From: Gp1-AA133 sp963850425
GTDB lineage: Bacteria > Acidobacteriota > Terriglobia > Terriglobales > Acidobacteriaceae
Direction of reading: 5' to 3'
Length of the DNA: 64,000 nucleotides
Assembly: GCA_963850425.1 (NCBI GenBank)
Contig: CAWKLF010000008.1
Location: 62,001-126,000 of the forward strand
The stretch's first letter is position 1, and every line of letters starts with the position of its first letter. Shown here in pieces: positions 1 to 8,007 of this stretch. Below the pieces are notes generated by a model, which worked only from the letters and a program-made list of their open reading frames with translations, was not told the origin of the DNA and made no database searches. A program made the position numbers and the translations under genes.

Positions 1-181
1 CTCTCTGGCATGGGTTTCCACTGAGAACGGGTTACCCGAAGGACTGTAGGCCCGAACGTCGTGCAAAAGACATCGGATACCCAAAGTCTGGTGACCGAAG
101 ATTCGGCGCTCGGCAGTTGCGCCGGGAAAACCCGCTGGGGCGTGCAAATCCCATCGGCTGTTCAGAAAGGGATAAACATTT
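1..181 (+). other. Long non-coding leader upstream of the FecR/DUF6600 gene
   Basis: No convincing coding sequence is seen in the first 181 bases. The stretch has several short GC-rich complementary segments and ends with a purine-rich ribosome-binding site, AGAAAGG at 164-170, eleven bases before the ATG at 182. It may be a structured 5' leader or simply a promoter region; no named riboswitch could be matched by eye. Confidence 0.3.
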
Positions 182-2857
182 ATGAACATCAATTCTTTGC
201 AGAAAATCCTGAAGAGGCGATGGGTGCTGACCACCCTGCTGGTCGCCGTGGCGGTACTCCCTGCGGCTCTGCCGCTTGCTCATGCGCAAGGTCAATATGA
301 TCAAGATCAATATGACCCGCCTGGCCGCGTCGCGCGGTTGGGTTACATGCAAGGTTCCATCTCATTCCAGCCAGCCGGCGAGTCCGAGTGGGTAGAAGCG
401 GTTGCAAATCGTCCCATGACGACCGGCGACAGGCTGTGGGCTGATCGCGACGGGCGTGCTGAAGTGGAACTGGGATCGGCCTCCATCCACCTTGCTCCCA
501 ACACCGGCTTCTCTCTCCTCAACCTTGACGACCGCACTGTTCAGATTGAGTTGAGCTCGGGTACTCTCGACCTTCGCATCCGCCGTCTCGACCGGGACAG
601 TGTTTTCGAGGTGGATACTCCCAACCAGGCGTTGACGGCCTTACAGCCAGGGCGTTATCGAATTGAAGCTTCGGAAGACGGTAACTATACCGTCGTCACG
701 ATTCGCGAAGGTGAAGGCGAATCGACCGGGAACGGCCAGGCTTACACAATCCATGCCGGACAGCGCATCACTCTCAGCGGAAACGACTCGCTGAACGCAG
801 AGCTTCAGCAAATCTCCGCTCCTGACGAGTTCGACAACTGGAGTAATTCCCGCGACCGTCGTTATGACAATTCGCGTTCATCGCAATACTGCTCGCAGGA
901 TCTGGTAGGAATGGAAGACCTCGATGACAATGGCGACTGGCGTTCCGACTCTAATTATGGAAACGTCTGGTATCCGAGGGTGTCGGCTGGCTGGGCCCCG
1001 TATCACGATGGGCACTGGGCCTGGATTGATCCGTGGGGATGGACTTGGGTTGATGACAGTTCTTGGGGATACGCCCCCTTCCATTACGGCCGTTGGGCTT
1101 CGGTCGGAGGACGATGGGGCTGGATTCCGGGACCCCGTCAAGAACGGTCGGTGTACGCTCCTGCTTTAGTTGCTTTCGTGGGCGGTGGTTCTTTTGCCGC
1201 CGGATCCGTTGCCTGGTTCCCGCTAGGTCCACGTGAAGTGTACGTTCCGTCTTATCGGGTAAGCCAAGGGTATGTAAATCGCGTCAACGTCACGAACACA
1301 ACGGTCAACACTACGACCGTCACTAACGTTTACAACACGACCATCGTTAACAAGTCCACCACTATTACGAACGTCAACTACGTGAACCGGAACGTGCAGG
1401 GCGCGGTGACCGCTGTTCCACAGAGAGCCTTCGCCAGCGCTCAACCAGTGGCCAGAAACGCGGTCAGAGTAAATGCGCGTGACGTGGCTTCCGGACCCGT
1501 GAACGTGCGAGCAGCCGTCCCACCTGCGCGCGAAGCCATCCTGGGAGCACACGCGAACACGGCGAACCGCGTAGCGGCCCCTCCGAAAGCTGTAGCCGCT
1601 CGCACTGTGATCGCTAAGGCAACGCCCCCGCCGACTCCGGCCTCATTCGCCGCGAAGCAGCAGGCGCTCCAAGCTCACCCAGGCCAATCCGTGGATCGGA
1701 CAGAGATGCGGAAGCTCCGTCCAGCCTCGGCAGACACTCGCCAAGTAAAACAAGCGCCTCCAGCCAAGCCAGCCACTCCAACTCAGGCAAAGACGAATCC
1801 GCCTGCAAACGGAGCCCCTGCGGCGAACGCGCGACCGGGTGCAAACGCATCGCAGCCGGCGCGTCCGCAACCGAACAACGAAGCGCCGAACAATCGCCCC
1901 GAGCCGAATCGACCGGAAGCGAATCGACCCGACGCGAATCGGCCGCCACAACCGCCGGCCCGCAATGACCGTCCGGCTAACGCCGAACCTAATAATCGCC
2001 CGAATCAGCCGGCACCCAACAATCGTCCTGACGCGAATCGTCCTGACGCGAATCGCCCCGAGGCTAACCGGCCTTCACAGCCGCCGGATCGGAACGACCG
2101 TCCAGCTAACGCCGAACCTAACAATCGTCCGAATCAGCCGGCTCCGAATAATCGTCCGGAGGCAAATCGTCCCGAGCCGAACCGGCCCGAGGTCAACCGG
2201 CCTCCGCAACCGCCGGACAAAAACGACCGTCCGGCCAAGGCCGAACCTAACGATCGTCCGAATCAGCCGGCTCCGAATAATCGTCCGGAGGCAAATCGCC
2301 CTGAGCCGAATCGGCCCGAGGCCAACCGGCCTCCGCAACCGCCGGACAAAAATGACCGTCCGGCCAAGGCCGAACCTAACGATCGTCCGAATCAGCCGGC
2401 TCCGAATAATCGTCCGGAGGCAAATCGTCCTGAGCCGAACCGGCCCGAGGCCAACCGGCCTCCACAACCGCCGGCCCGCAATGACCGTCCGGCGAATGCC
2501 CAACCTAACGATCGTCCGAATCAGCCGGCTCCGAATAATCGACCGGACGCGAATCGCCCCGAGCCGAACCGGCCGGAAGCGAGTCGTCCTGAGCCGAATC
2601 GGCCCGACGCCAACCGGCCTCCACAACCGCCGGCCCGCAATGACCGTCCGGCGAACGCCGAACCCAGCAATCGTCCGAACCAGCGCCCTGCGGATAATCG
2701 ACCAGACGCGAATCGGCCGGAGTCGAACCGCCCTCAGGATCGACCCGAGGCAAAGCCCGCTGGAACTCCGGACCGTCAACAACCGAAGCCACTCACACCC
2801 GAGGAGAAAAAGCGCCAGGAGGAGCAGCGCAAAGAGGAGTCACAGCCGCCCCAGTAA
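182..2857 (+). CDS. Secreted FecR-like / DUF6600 protein with Asn-Arg-Pro repeats
   Basis: An 891-residue exported protein. Residues 1-35 form a signal peptide (basic start, hydrophobic core, AHA-QG cleavage). Residues about 55-190 resemble the FecR beta-rich domain. Residues about 263-320 carry the tryptophan/glycine-rich DUF6600 signature (WAPYHDGHW, WTWVDDSSWGYAPFHYGRW). A Thr/Asn/Val-rich stretch follows at about 365-400. From residue 570 the protein is six copies of a 43-residue unit rich in NRPE, NRPD and NRPPQPP, then a charged tail ending in Gln-Pro. The DUF6600 family is common in Acidobacteriota; its function is unknown. The tail is probably disordered and may contact the cell wall or polysaccharide (inference). 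The start is supported by AGAAAGG upstream. No sigma-factor gene is adjacent, so a classical anti-sigma role is not supported. Confidence 0.85.
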   Translation: MNINSLQKILKRRWVLTTLLVAVAVLPAALPLAHAQGQYDQDQYDPPGRVARLGYMQGSISFQPAGESEWVEAVANRPMTTGDRLWADRDGRAEVELGSASIHLAPNTGFSLLNLDDRTVQIELSSGTLDLRIRRLDRDSVFEVDTPNQALTALQPGRYRIEASEDGNYTVVTIREGEGESTGNGQAYTIHAGQRITLSGNDSLNAELQQISAPDEFDNWSNSRDRRYDNSRSSQYCSQDLVGMEDLDDNGDWRSDSNYGNVWYPRVSAGWAPYHDGHWAWIDPWGWTWVDDSSWGYAPFHYGRWASVGGRWGWIPGPRQERSVYAPALVAFVGGGSFAAGSVAWFPLGPREVYVPSYRVSQGYVNRVNVTNTTVNTTTVTNVYNTTIVNKSTTITNVNYVNRNVQGAVTAVPQRAFASAQPVARNAVRVNARDVASGPVNVRAAVPPAREAILGAHANTANRVAAPPKAVAARTVIAKATPPPTPASFAAKQQALQAHPGQSVDRTEMRKLRPASADTRQVKQAPPAKPATPTQAKTNPPANGAPAANARPGANASQPARPQPNNEAPNNRPEPNRPEANRPDANRPPQPPARNDRPANAEPNNRPNQPAPNNRPDANRPDANRPEANRPSQPPDRNDRPANAEPNNRPNQPAPNNRPEANRPEPNRPEVNRPPQPPDKNDRPAKAEPNDRPNQPAPNNRPEANRPEPNRPEANRPPQPPDKNDRPAKAEPNDRPNQPAPNNRPEANRPEPNRPEANRPPQPPARNDRPANAQPNDRPNQPAPNNRPDANRPEPNRPEASRPEPNRPDANRPPQPPARNDRPANAEPSNRPNQRPADNRPDANRPESNRPQDRPEAKPAGTPDRQQPKPLTPEEKKRQEEQRKEESQPPQ
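1889..2692 (+). repeat. Six coding tandem repeats of 129 bp (43 residues)
   Basis: In-frame copies begin at 1889, 2018, 2147, 2276, 2405 and 2534; the sixth is longer by ten residues. Copies 3 to 5 are nearly identical at the DNA level, which points to recent expansion or gene conversion. The repeat lies inside the FecR/DUF6600 gene and is not a CRISPR or intergenic element. Confidence 0.85.
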
Positions 2858-3068
2858 ACAACTAGCGTGGGCTGGTGTTGAAAGAGAATGACACGTGCTG
2901 AAGGCAGGGCTGCCCGGACGGTGCAGCCTTGCCTGGCGCAGCCTTCGCATAGTCGCACAAATATCGGACCGACGAGAGTAACTCTCTGACGATGCTTTCA
3001 CTCGCCCCTGCAGAGCCCAGGTTAACGTCCAAAAAACGGCCGCGAACCTGGGGCGCCGTTGGGCGACG

Positions 3069-4133
3069 CTACTTGACGCGGGCAGCGATCCAGTCTCCTG
3101 CTTCGCGCGTCCCTAGAGTTCCACCAATATCCGGCGTAGTCTTTTTCTGTCGAACCGCCTCTAGTACCGCGCCCTCGATTTTCACGGCTTCTCCATTCAG
3201 CCCCAGGTGAGCCAGCATCATGGCCGCCGTCAGAATCGCGCCCATCGGGTTGGCAAGATTTTTTCCCGCCATCGGCGGCGCCGATCCGTGGACCGGTTCG
3301 AACATCGAAGTCTTTCCCGGATGGATGTTTCCGCTGGCAGCCATGCCGAGTCCGCCCTGCAGCCCCGCAGCCAGATCCGTGATGATGTCCCCGAACATGT
3401 TGTTGGTCACGATCACGTCGAACGGGCGCGGATCGCGCACCATCTGCATGCACAGCGCGTCGACATACATGTGTTCCGGCTGGATATGCGGATACTCGCG
3501 CGCAACTTCTTTGAACACTCTCTGCCACAGGCCGCCGGCGTGCGTCATGGCATTCGACTTGTCGCACATGAGGACGCGGCTGCGCTTGCTGCCATCCTGC
3601 TTCGGATGCTTCTCGCAATAATCGAATGCGTAGCGAATCACCCGCTCCACTCCCTTGCGAGTATTGATGTCTTCCTGGATGGCGACCTCGTCTCCCGTTC
3701 CCTTCTTGAAGACGCCGCCAACATCGCCATACACGCCTTCGGTATTTTCGCGGATCACCACGAAATCGATGTCCTTCGGATCGACCTCCTTCAGCGGGCA
3801 GAGCACGGAGTCGAGCAAACGTACCGGACGGACGTTCGCGTAGAGGTCCATCTGGAAACGCATGCCCAGCAGGATTTCTTTCGCGTGGATGTTGGTTGGA
3901 ACGCGCGGATCACCGAATGCACCAACCAGAATGGCGTCGAACTCGCGGCCCAGCATGGCGAAGCCGTCGGGCGGAACGGTAACGCCGTCGGCGAGATAGC
4001 GCGCGGCTCCCCAGTCGAACTGGTGGGTTTCGATGGCGGCGCCCGAGGCCAGCACTACCTTCATGGCTTCCGGGATGACGTCTTGCCCGATGCCATCACC
4101 GGCGAGGACTGCAATCTTCTTGGTGGAAGTCAC
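3069..4133 (-). CDS. leuB: Isopropylmalate/isocitrate dehydrogenase family protein (LeuB-like)
   Basis: A 354-residue NAD(P)-dependent decarboxylating beta-hydroxyacid dehydrogenase, which in leucine synthesis oxidises 3-isopropylmalate. Visible family features are LAGDGIGQDV near the N-terminus, the arginine motif LYANVRPVRL, VIRENTEGVYGDVGG, DKSNAMTH, the metal-binding DVIVTNNMFGDIITD and the nucleotide-binding EPVHGSAPPMAGKNLANP. I chose the GTG at 4133, which gives the usual length and places GDGIG about 12 residues in; an ATG at 4175 adds 14 unlikely residues. The RENTEG and DKSNAM variants look closer to the tartrate/isocitrate branch than to classical LeuB (RELTGG), so substrate is not certain. 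No leuA, leuC or leuD is next to it. Confidence 0.8.
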   Translation of the reverse strand: MTSTKKIAVLAGDGIGQDVIPEAMKVVLASGAAIETHQFDWGAARYLADGVTVPPDGFAMLGREFDAILVGAFGDPRVPTNIHAKEILLGMRFQMDLYANVRPVRLLDSVLCPLKEVDPKDIDFVVIRENTEGVYGDVGGVFKKGTGDEVAIQEDINTRKGVERVIRYAFDYCEKHPKQDGSKRSRVLMCDKSNAMTHAGGLWQRVFKEVAREYPHIQPEHMYVDALCMQMVRDPRPFDVIVTNNMFGDIITDLAAGLQGGLGMAASGNIHPGKTSMFEPVHGSAPPMAGKNLANPMGAILTAAMMLAHLGLNGEAVKIEGAVLEAVRQKKTTPDIGGTLGTREAGDWIAARVK

Positions 4134-4213
4134 GCAGCAGAGAGTATCAAGGGATGGAAGGGTTTGCCATTGCATCGAGCGAGCGCGGGCTCACGCCTGC
4201 TGTGCGTTGTGGC

Positions 4214-4294
4214 GCCCCTACGGGGCTTGCGTTCCTTTTTATCTTTAACCCAGCGCTTACGCGCTGGGCTAACACTATGCCGCCGCTTCGCGGC
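4214..4294. repeat. Cluster of three short intergenic palindromes
   Basis: Three perfect hairpins sit in a row: GCCCC/GGGGC at 4214-4226 with a TAC loop, CCCAGCGC/GCGCTGGG at 4249-4268 with a TTAC loop, and GCCGC/GCGGC at 4282-4294 with a TTC loop. They resemble the REP-like palindromes scattered through acidobacterial genomes. They are not followed by T tracts, so a terminator role is unlikely. Confidence 0.65.
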
Positions 4295-4441
4295 TGGGGC
4301 TATGCCCAGCAGGAAATCGCCGCAAGCATAAGCGCTGCCATCGCTACGGCTCGAAAACTTTTCATTGAGCTCTCCTCAAAAGGGATGTTCCACCGCATTT
4401 TTCGCGGTGGGCGCCGAAAACGCTGTCCCGCGCGTCTCCGC

Positions 4442-4447
4442 TATAAT
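4442..4447 (+). promoter_or_regulatory. Possible -10 box for the ygfZ operon
   Basis: A perfect TATAAT lies 15 bases before the ygfZ ATG. No good -35 element is seen 16-18 bases upstream, and the implied leader would be only about 8 bases, so this is tentative. Confidence 0.3.
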
Positions 4448-4461
4448 TCATAGAGACGCAG

Positions 4462-5514
4462 ATGTCGCTCACGACCCCACATAACGATGCTCCAGTGTCC
4501 GCGCCCGGCGGCGAGGCTTGGCCCGCTCAGTTCGGCAAGGTTACAGACGAATTTGCCGCGTTGAAGTCAACCTGCGGGCTCTACGACCTTCCGCAGCGAG
4601 CGAAAATTCGCCTGAGCGGCGGGGATAAGGTCCGCTGGCTGAATGGCATGGTCACCAATAACGTCCGGGATATGGTTCAGAATCACGGAGTTTATGCCTT
4701 CCTGCTCAACCCGCAGGGCCATATCATGGGCGACCTAATTGCATTCCACCGCGGCGAAAGTCTGCTGGTCGAAACCGATCTTGTCCAACTCCAGACGATG
4801 CTGGCGACGTTCGATCACTACATCATCATGGACGATGTGGAAGTCGCGAATATTTCCGACAGCATCGCGAGCATCGGCCTGACGGGACCGAACAGTGATG
4901 CGGTGCTCAACGCCGCGGGGATCAAGGTTCCCGCGCTTGAGCCGCTGCAGATTGCTGACTTGTCGTGGCACGACCTTCCGATTAGCGTCGTGCGCGGCGA
5001 GCACGCGCCTTATCTTTCCTACGAGATCTGGATTGCTCCGAAACATGGAAATTCTCTGCGCGAGGCGTTGCAAAACGCCGGTGCAGTCCCAATCGGCCAG
5101 GACGCGCTCGAACTTTACCGCATCGCGCTGGGTGTTCCGCGTTACGGGCAGGACATCCGGCAGCGCGATCTGCCGCAGGAGACCGATCAGGAACGCGCCT
5201 TGAACTTCAACAAGGGATGCTACGTAGGCCAGGAGATCGTCGAGCGAATTCGCTCGCGCGGCAATGTTCACCGCAAGTTCACCGGATTCAAGATTGACGG
5301 TGCGGCACCCGCGCCGGGCACCAAGATTCAGGCGCAGGCCAAGGATGTCGGCGAAGTAACCAGCTCCGCGGTGATCCCGACGCCCAAAGGCGGCCAACCC
5401 GTGGCGCTGGGTTATCTGCGCCGAGAATTCGCAATGACCGGAAAGGAACTGGAGATCGCGGGTAGCCGCGCGCTGGCCTGCGACCTTCCCTTTCAAGACC
5501 TGCTGAAAACCTAG
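4462..5514 (+). CDS. ygfZ: Folate-binding YgfZ/GcvT family protein
   Basis: A 350-residue cytosolic protein of the YgfZ/IBA57 family, which uses tetrahydrofolate to help assemble or repair certain iron-sulfur enzymes. The whole length matches the GcvT-like fold, and the diagnostic motif KGCYVGQE with its conserved cysteine lies near residue 250, followed by RIRSRGNVHRK. The GcvT aminomethyltransferase lacks this KGCYxGQE motif, which separates the two. It starts a tight cluster: the DUF1844 gene begins 12 bases after its stop. The start at 4462 leaves a short leader behind a TATAAT box. Confidence 0.9.
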   Translation: MSLTTPHNDAPVSAPGGEAWPAQFGKVTDEFAALKSTCGLYDLPQRAKIRLSGGDKVRWLNGMVTNNVRDMVQNHGVYAFLLNPQGHIMGDLIAFHRGESLLVETDLVQLQTMLATFDHYIIMDDVEVANISDSIASIGLTGPNSDAVLNAAGIKVPALEPLQIADLSWHDLPISVVRGEHAPYLSYEIWIAPKHGNSLREALQNAGAVPIGQDALELYRIALGVPRYGQDIRQRDLPQETDQERALNFNKGCYVGQEIVERIRSRGNVHRKFTGFKIDGAAPAPGTKIQAQAKDVGEVTSSAVIPTPKGGQPVALGYLRREFAMTGKELEIAGSRALACDLPFQDLLKT

Positions 5515-5526
5515 AAGGAAGACATC

Positions 5527-6117
5527 ATGGCTCAGAGAAAAGAAGAAGCTGCATTTACCGTGACCGACCGCAGGCTGTTCACCACCGACGGCGACCTACG
5601 CTCGGATTTGCCCGAAGAGAAGCAGGACGCCGCTCCCATTGCGGCAGCCGTCGCTCCACCTCCCGCGTCTGCACCGGCTGAAAACGCGCCGGAGACGCCC
5701 GGCGACGGGAGAGTGCCTCCGCCTCCGACCGCCGACGAGCAGAAGGCCAGCGATGACGCTTACCGGCAGTCCTCCAAAGACCTGGATGCGCGGGTAGAGC
5801 TTAGCGGCCACTCCGCCAAGGAATTCGAAATCACCTTTGAACGGTTCATGGCCTCGCTCTACATGAGCGGCATGATGCAGATGGGCATGATGGCTGAAGA
5901 GGGCGCGCAGCCGCGCGTCGATCTGATCGGCGCACGCCAGACCATCGATACACTCGGCCTGCTGCAGGCCAAAACCAAGGGCAATCTCACGCCGACCGAA
6001 GATCATTTTCTGCAGAACTGTCTTTACGAGTTGCGCATGGCTTACGTGGAAGTCACGAACGCGCTGGCACGTCCGCCGCAGGCTCCGGGCCCGGCAGCGG
6101 GCAGCAAGACACGATGA
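5527..6117 (+). CDS. DUF1844 domain-containing protein
   Basis: A 196-residue protein with a low-complexity Pro/Ala/Glu N-terminal half (residues 20-85) and a DUF1844 domain from about 100 to 185, recognisable by FMASLYMSGMMQMGM, the IDTLGLLQAKTKGNLT segment and a helical end. The family is small, helical and of unknown function, found mainly in Acidobacteriota and deltaproteobacterial groups. The gene lies 12 bases after ygfZ behind AGGAAG, and its TGA overlaps the ATG of the next gene (ATGA), which suggests translational coupling. Confidence 0.85.
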   Translation: MAQRKEEAAFTVTDRRLFTTDGDLRSDLPEEKQDAAPIAAAVAPPPASAPAENAPETPGDGRVPPPPTADEQKASDDAYRQSSKDLDARVELSGHSAKEFEITFERFMASLYMSGMMQMGMMAEEGAQPRVDLIGARQTIDTLGLLQAKTKGNLTPTEDHFLQNCLYELRMAYVEVTNALARPPQAPGPAAGSKTR

Positions 6118-6884
6118 AGGCAAGCCTGACGGTGCTGGGCAGTGGCACGTCGATGGGGGTGCCTACCATCGGCTGCACCTGCGCCGTCTGCCACTCGTCC
6201 GATCCGCACGATCGCCGTACGCGCCCTTCCATCCTGCTTGAATTCGGCGGCAAGGTCGTTCTCATCGACACCACCCCAGACTTTCGCGAGCAGGCTATCC
6301 GCGAGCAGATTCGCCAGATTGACGCGGTCCTGTATACGCACGCCCATGCCGACCATATTCTGGGCATCGATGATCTGCGCCCGTTGAGTTACCACCGCGA
6401 CGGTGGGATCCCACTTTACGCGAGGCCCGACGCGGCCGATTTCATCCGGAACATGTTCCGCTACATTTTCGACGCGGATTACAAATTCGGCGGACTGGCC
6501 CGCCTCGAACTCAAACCCATTGCTGGAACCTTCGAGCTTTTTGGCGTGCGCTTTGAACCGATTCCGATTGTTCACGGCGATACGGAGATTTACGGATACC
6601 GCTTCGGGAGCGCTGCGTACCTGACCGATTTCAGCGAGATTCCCGAGTCCTCGATGCCCCTCTTGCAAGGTCTGGACGTGCTGTTTCTGGACGGCTTGCG
6701 TTACAAGCCCCATCCGACACATTCGACGGTGCAGAATTCGATCCGCATTGCGGACCGCCTGAAAGCGAAGCGGGTGTTCTTTACGCACATCTGTCACGAC
6801 CTGCCGCACGAGGAAACCAACGCGAGCCTTCCTTTCAACGTGCGCTTGTCGTATGACGGAATGAAACTGGAGTTTGAGATTTAG
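6114..6884 (+). CDS. MBL-fold metallo-hydrolase, PhnP-like
   Basis: A 256-residue metallo-beta-lactamase-fold phosphodiesterase-like enzyme. The metal motif THAHADHILGIDD lies at residues 76-88; further ligands are likely in VHGDTE, LTDFSE, LDGLR and the final THICHD. The N-terminal LGSGTSMGVPTIGCTCAVC with two to three cysteines is the structural-zinc signature of PhnP and its relatives, which hydrolyse cyclic phosphodiesters. There is no phosphonate operon here, so a phn role is not supported and the natural substrate is unknown. It overlaps the DUF1844 gene by four bases and is followed by ribF. Confidence 0.85.
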   Translation: MKASLTVLGSGTSMGVPTIGCTCAVCHSSDPHDRRTRPSILLEFGGKVVLIDTTPDFREQAIREQIRQIDAVLYTHAHADHILGIDDLRPLSYHRDGGIPLYARPDAADFIRNMFRYIFDADYKFGGLARLELKPIAGTFELFGVRFEPIPIVHGDTEIYGYRFGSAAYLTDFSEIPESSMPLLQGLDVLFLDGLRYKPHPTHSTVQNSIRIADRLKAKRVFFTHICHDLPHEETNASLPFNVRLSYDGMKLEFEI

Positions 6885-6964
6885 TAGAAGTTCAGGTTCA
6901 GTGCAGTAAAGAAGTCGGGTTCTTGGCGTCCTTCGCGCACTCTTGGCGAATTTGCCGTTTAAGC

Positions 6965-7918
6965 ATGCAAGTCTTCCACAAACTCGAAGAAGTTCCCGCC
7001 GGATTCGGCCCCACGGTAGTGAGCGTGGGCAACTTTGACGGCGTGCACCGCGCTCACGAAGCTGTTCTCAAGGACATCGTTGAGCGTGCCCGCCAGCAGA
7101 ACGCGAAATCGGTCGCGATCACGTTCGAGCCGCATCCTGCCCGCATCCTCAGGCCTGACTCGGGGCTGAAGCTGCTGACTCCGACTCCGGAAAAACTGCG
7201 CCTGCTCGAGGCCACCGGCCTCGACGCGGTGCTCCTGCTTCCCTTCAGCCGGGATCTCTCTTTGCTGACACCGCGCGAGTTTGCCGAGCGTATTCTTCGC
7301 GACAGGCTCCATGCCGCCGAAGTTCATGAAGGCTACAACTTCCATTTCGGGCACAAAGCAGCGGGCAACGTGCAGGCCCTGACGGACTTCGGCCGCGACA
7401 TGGGCTTCGTCGTGAAAGTATTCGACGAGATGGTGCTGCGGGGGGAGGCCGTCTCCAGCAGCCAGATCCGAAAGCTGCTGCGGGAAGGCCGGGTCAGCCG
7501 CGCGCGTCACCTTCTTGGCCGTCCCTTCGCCATTCTGTCAGCGCCCGGCCGGGGGCGCGGTTATGGCAGCAAGTACACGGTTCCGACCATCAATCTGAAC
7601 CGCTACGAAGAGCTCGTACCCGCGGATGGGGTCTACATCACCCACACCCGGGTCGCCCGGGAATGTTTCGAGTCGGTCACCAATGTCGGAAACCGGCCCA
7701 CCTTTGGCGCGGATTCATTCGCCATCGAGTCGCACTTGCTCAATTTTCATCCCATCGAACTGCGGGCCGATATGGAAGTCGAGATCTTTTTTCTGGAACG
7801 GCTGCGCGATGAAATCAAGTTTCCATCGGTGGAAGCCCTGCGCGAGCAGATCGCCAGGGACGTCCACAAGGCTCGCCGCTACTTCCATCTGGCCGCGCTC
7901 CCAAAACGGAAGAGCTGA
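6965..7918 (+). CDS. ribF: Bifunctional riboflavin kinase / FAD synthetase
   Basis: A 317-residue enzyme that phosphorylates riboflavin to FMN and adenylates FMN to FAD. The N-terminal nucleotidyltransferase domain shows VSVGNFDGVHRAHEAV (the nucleotide-binding loop), EGYNFHFGHKAAGN and SSSQIRKLLREG. The C-terminal kinase domain starts near residue 180 with LLGRPF, then GSKYTVPTINL, DGVYIT and NVGNRPTFG, and a helical end. The ATG at 6965 is preferred to the open frame from 6923 because it places the first strand correctly. It follows the MBL gene by 80 bases, in the same direction, probably in one operon with ygfZ. Confidence 0.92.
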   Translation: MQVFHKLEEVPAGFGPTVVSVGNFDGVHRAHEAVLKDIVERARQQNAKSVAITFEPHPARILRPDSGLKLLTPTPEKLRLLEATGLDAVLLLPFSRDLSLLTPREFAERILRDRLHAAEVHEGYNFHFGHKAAGNVQALTDFGRDMGFVVKVFDEMVLRGEAVSSSQIRKLLREGRVSRARHLLGRPFAILSAPGRGRGYGSKYTVPTINLNRYEELVPADGVYITHTRVARECFESVTNVGNRPTFGADSFAIESHLLNFHPIELRADMEVEIFFLERLRDEIKFPSVEALREQIARDVHKARRYFHLAALPKRKS

Positions 7919-8007
7919 ACGGCGCGGACCCGGTTTTCGAGTCGCGCCATGCCGGCGAACTCCTTTACAATCCGAAGCATCTAGGTAAGAGGTAAGACAA
8001 AAGACAT

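Larger units (their letters stand above)
4134..4461. other. Gene-free interval with palindromic repeats between leuB-like gene and ygfZ
   Basis: This divergent intergenic interval holds three small GC-rich hairpins (4214-4294) and, at its right end, a perfect TATAAT at 4442-4447. No coding sequence is supported. Confidence 0.6.

Noticed and set aside
1..181. Possible c-di-GMP (GEMM) riboswitch before the FecR/DUF6600 gene
   Set aside because: A GCAAAAG and a CCAAAG are present, but the conserved GGACGCAAAGCC core and the stem order are missing.
1889..2692. Possible CRISPR array
   Set aside because: The repeats are contiguous, in frame, 129 bp long and have no spacers, so they are coding repeats. 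No other array-like pattern was seen in the window.
1839..2891. Frame overlapping the repeat-rich gene (350 codons, Arg/Ile-rich)
   Set aside because: Produced by the same 129-bp repeats read in another phase; no start signal and no domain.
3207..4331. Long open frame on the plus strand opposite the leuB-like gene (374 codons)
   Set aside because: It is the antisense of a strongly conserved dehydrogenase, has no motif, and its codon use follows the third positions of the other strand.
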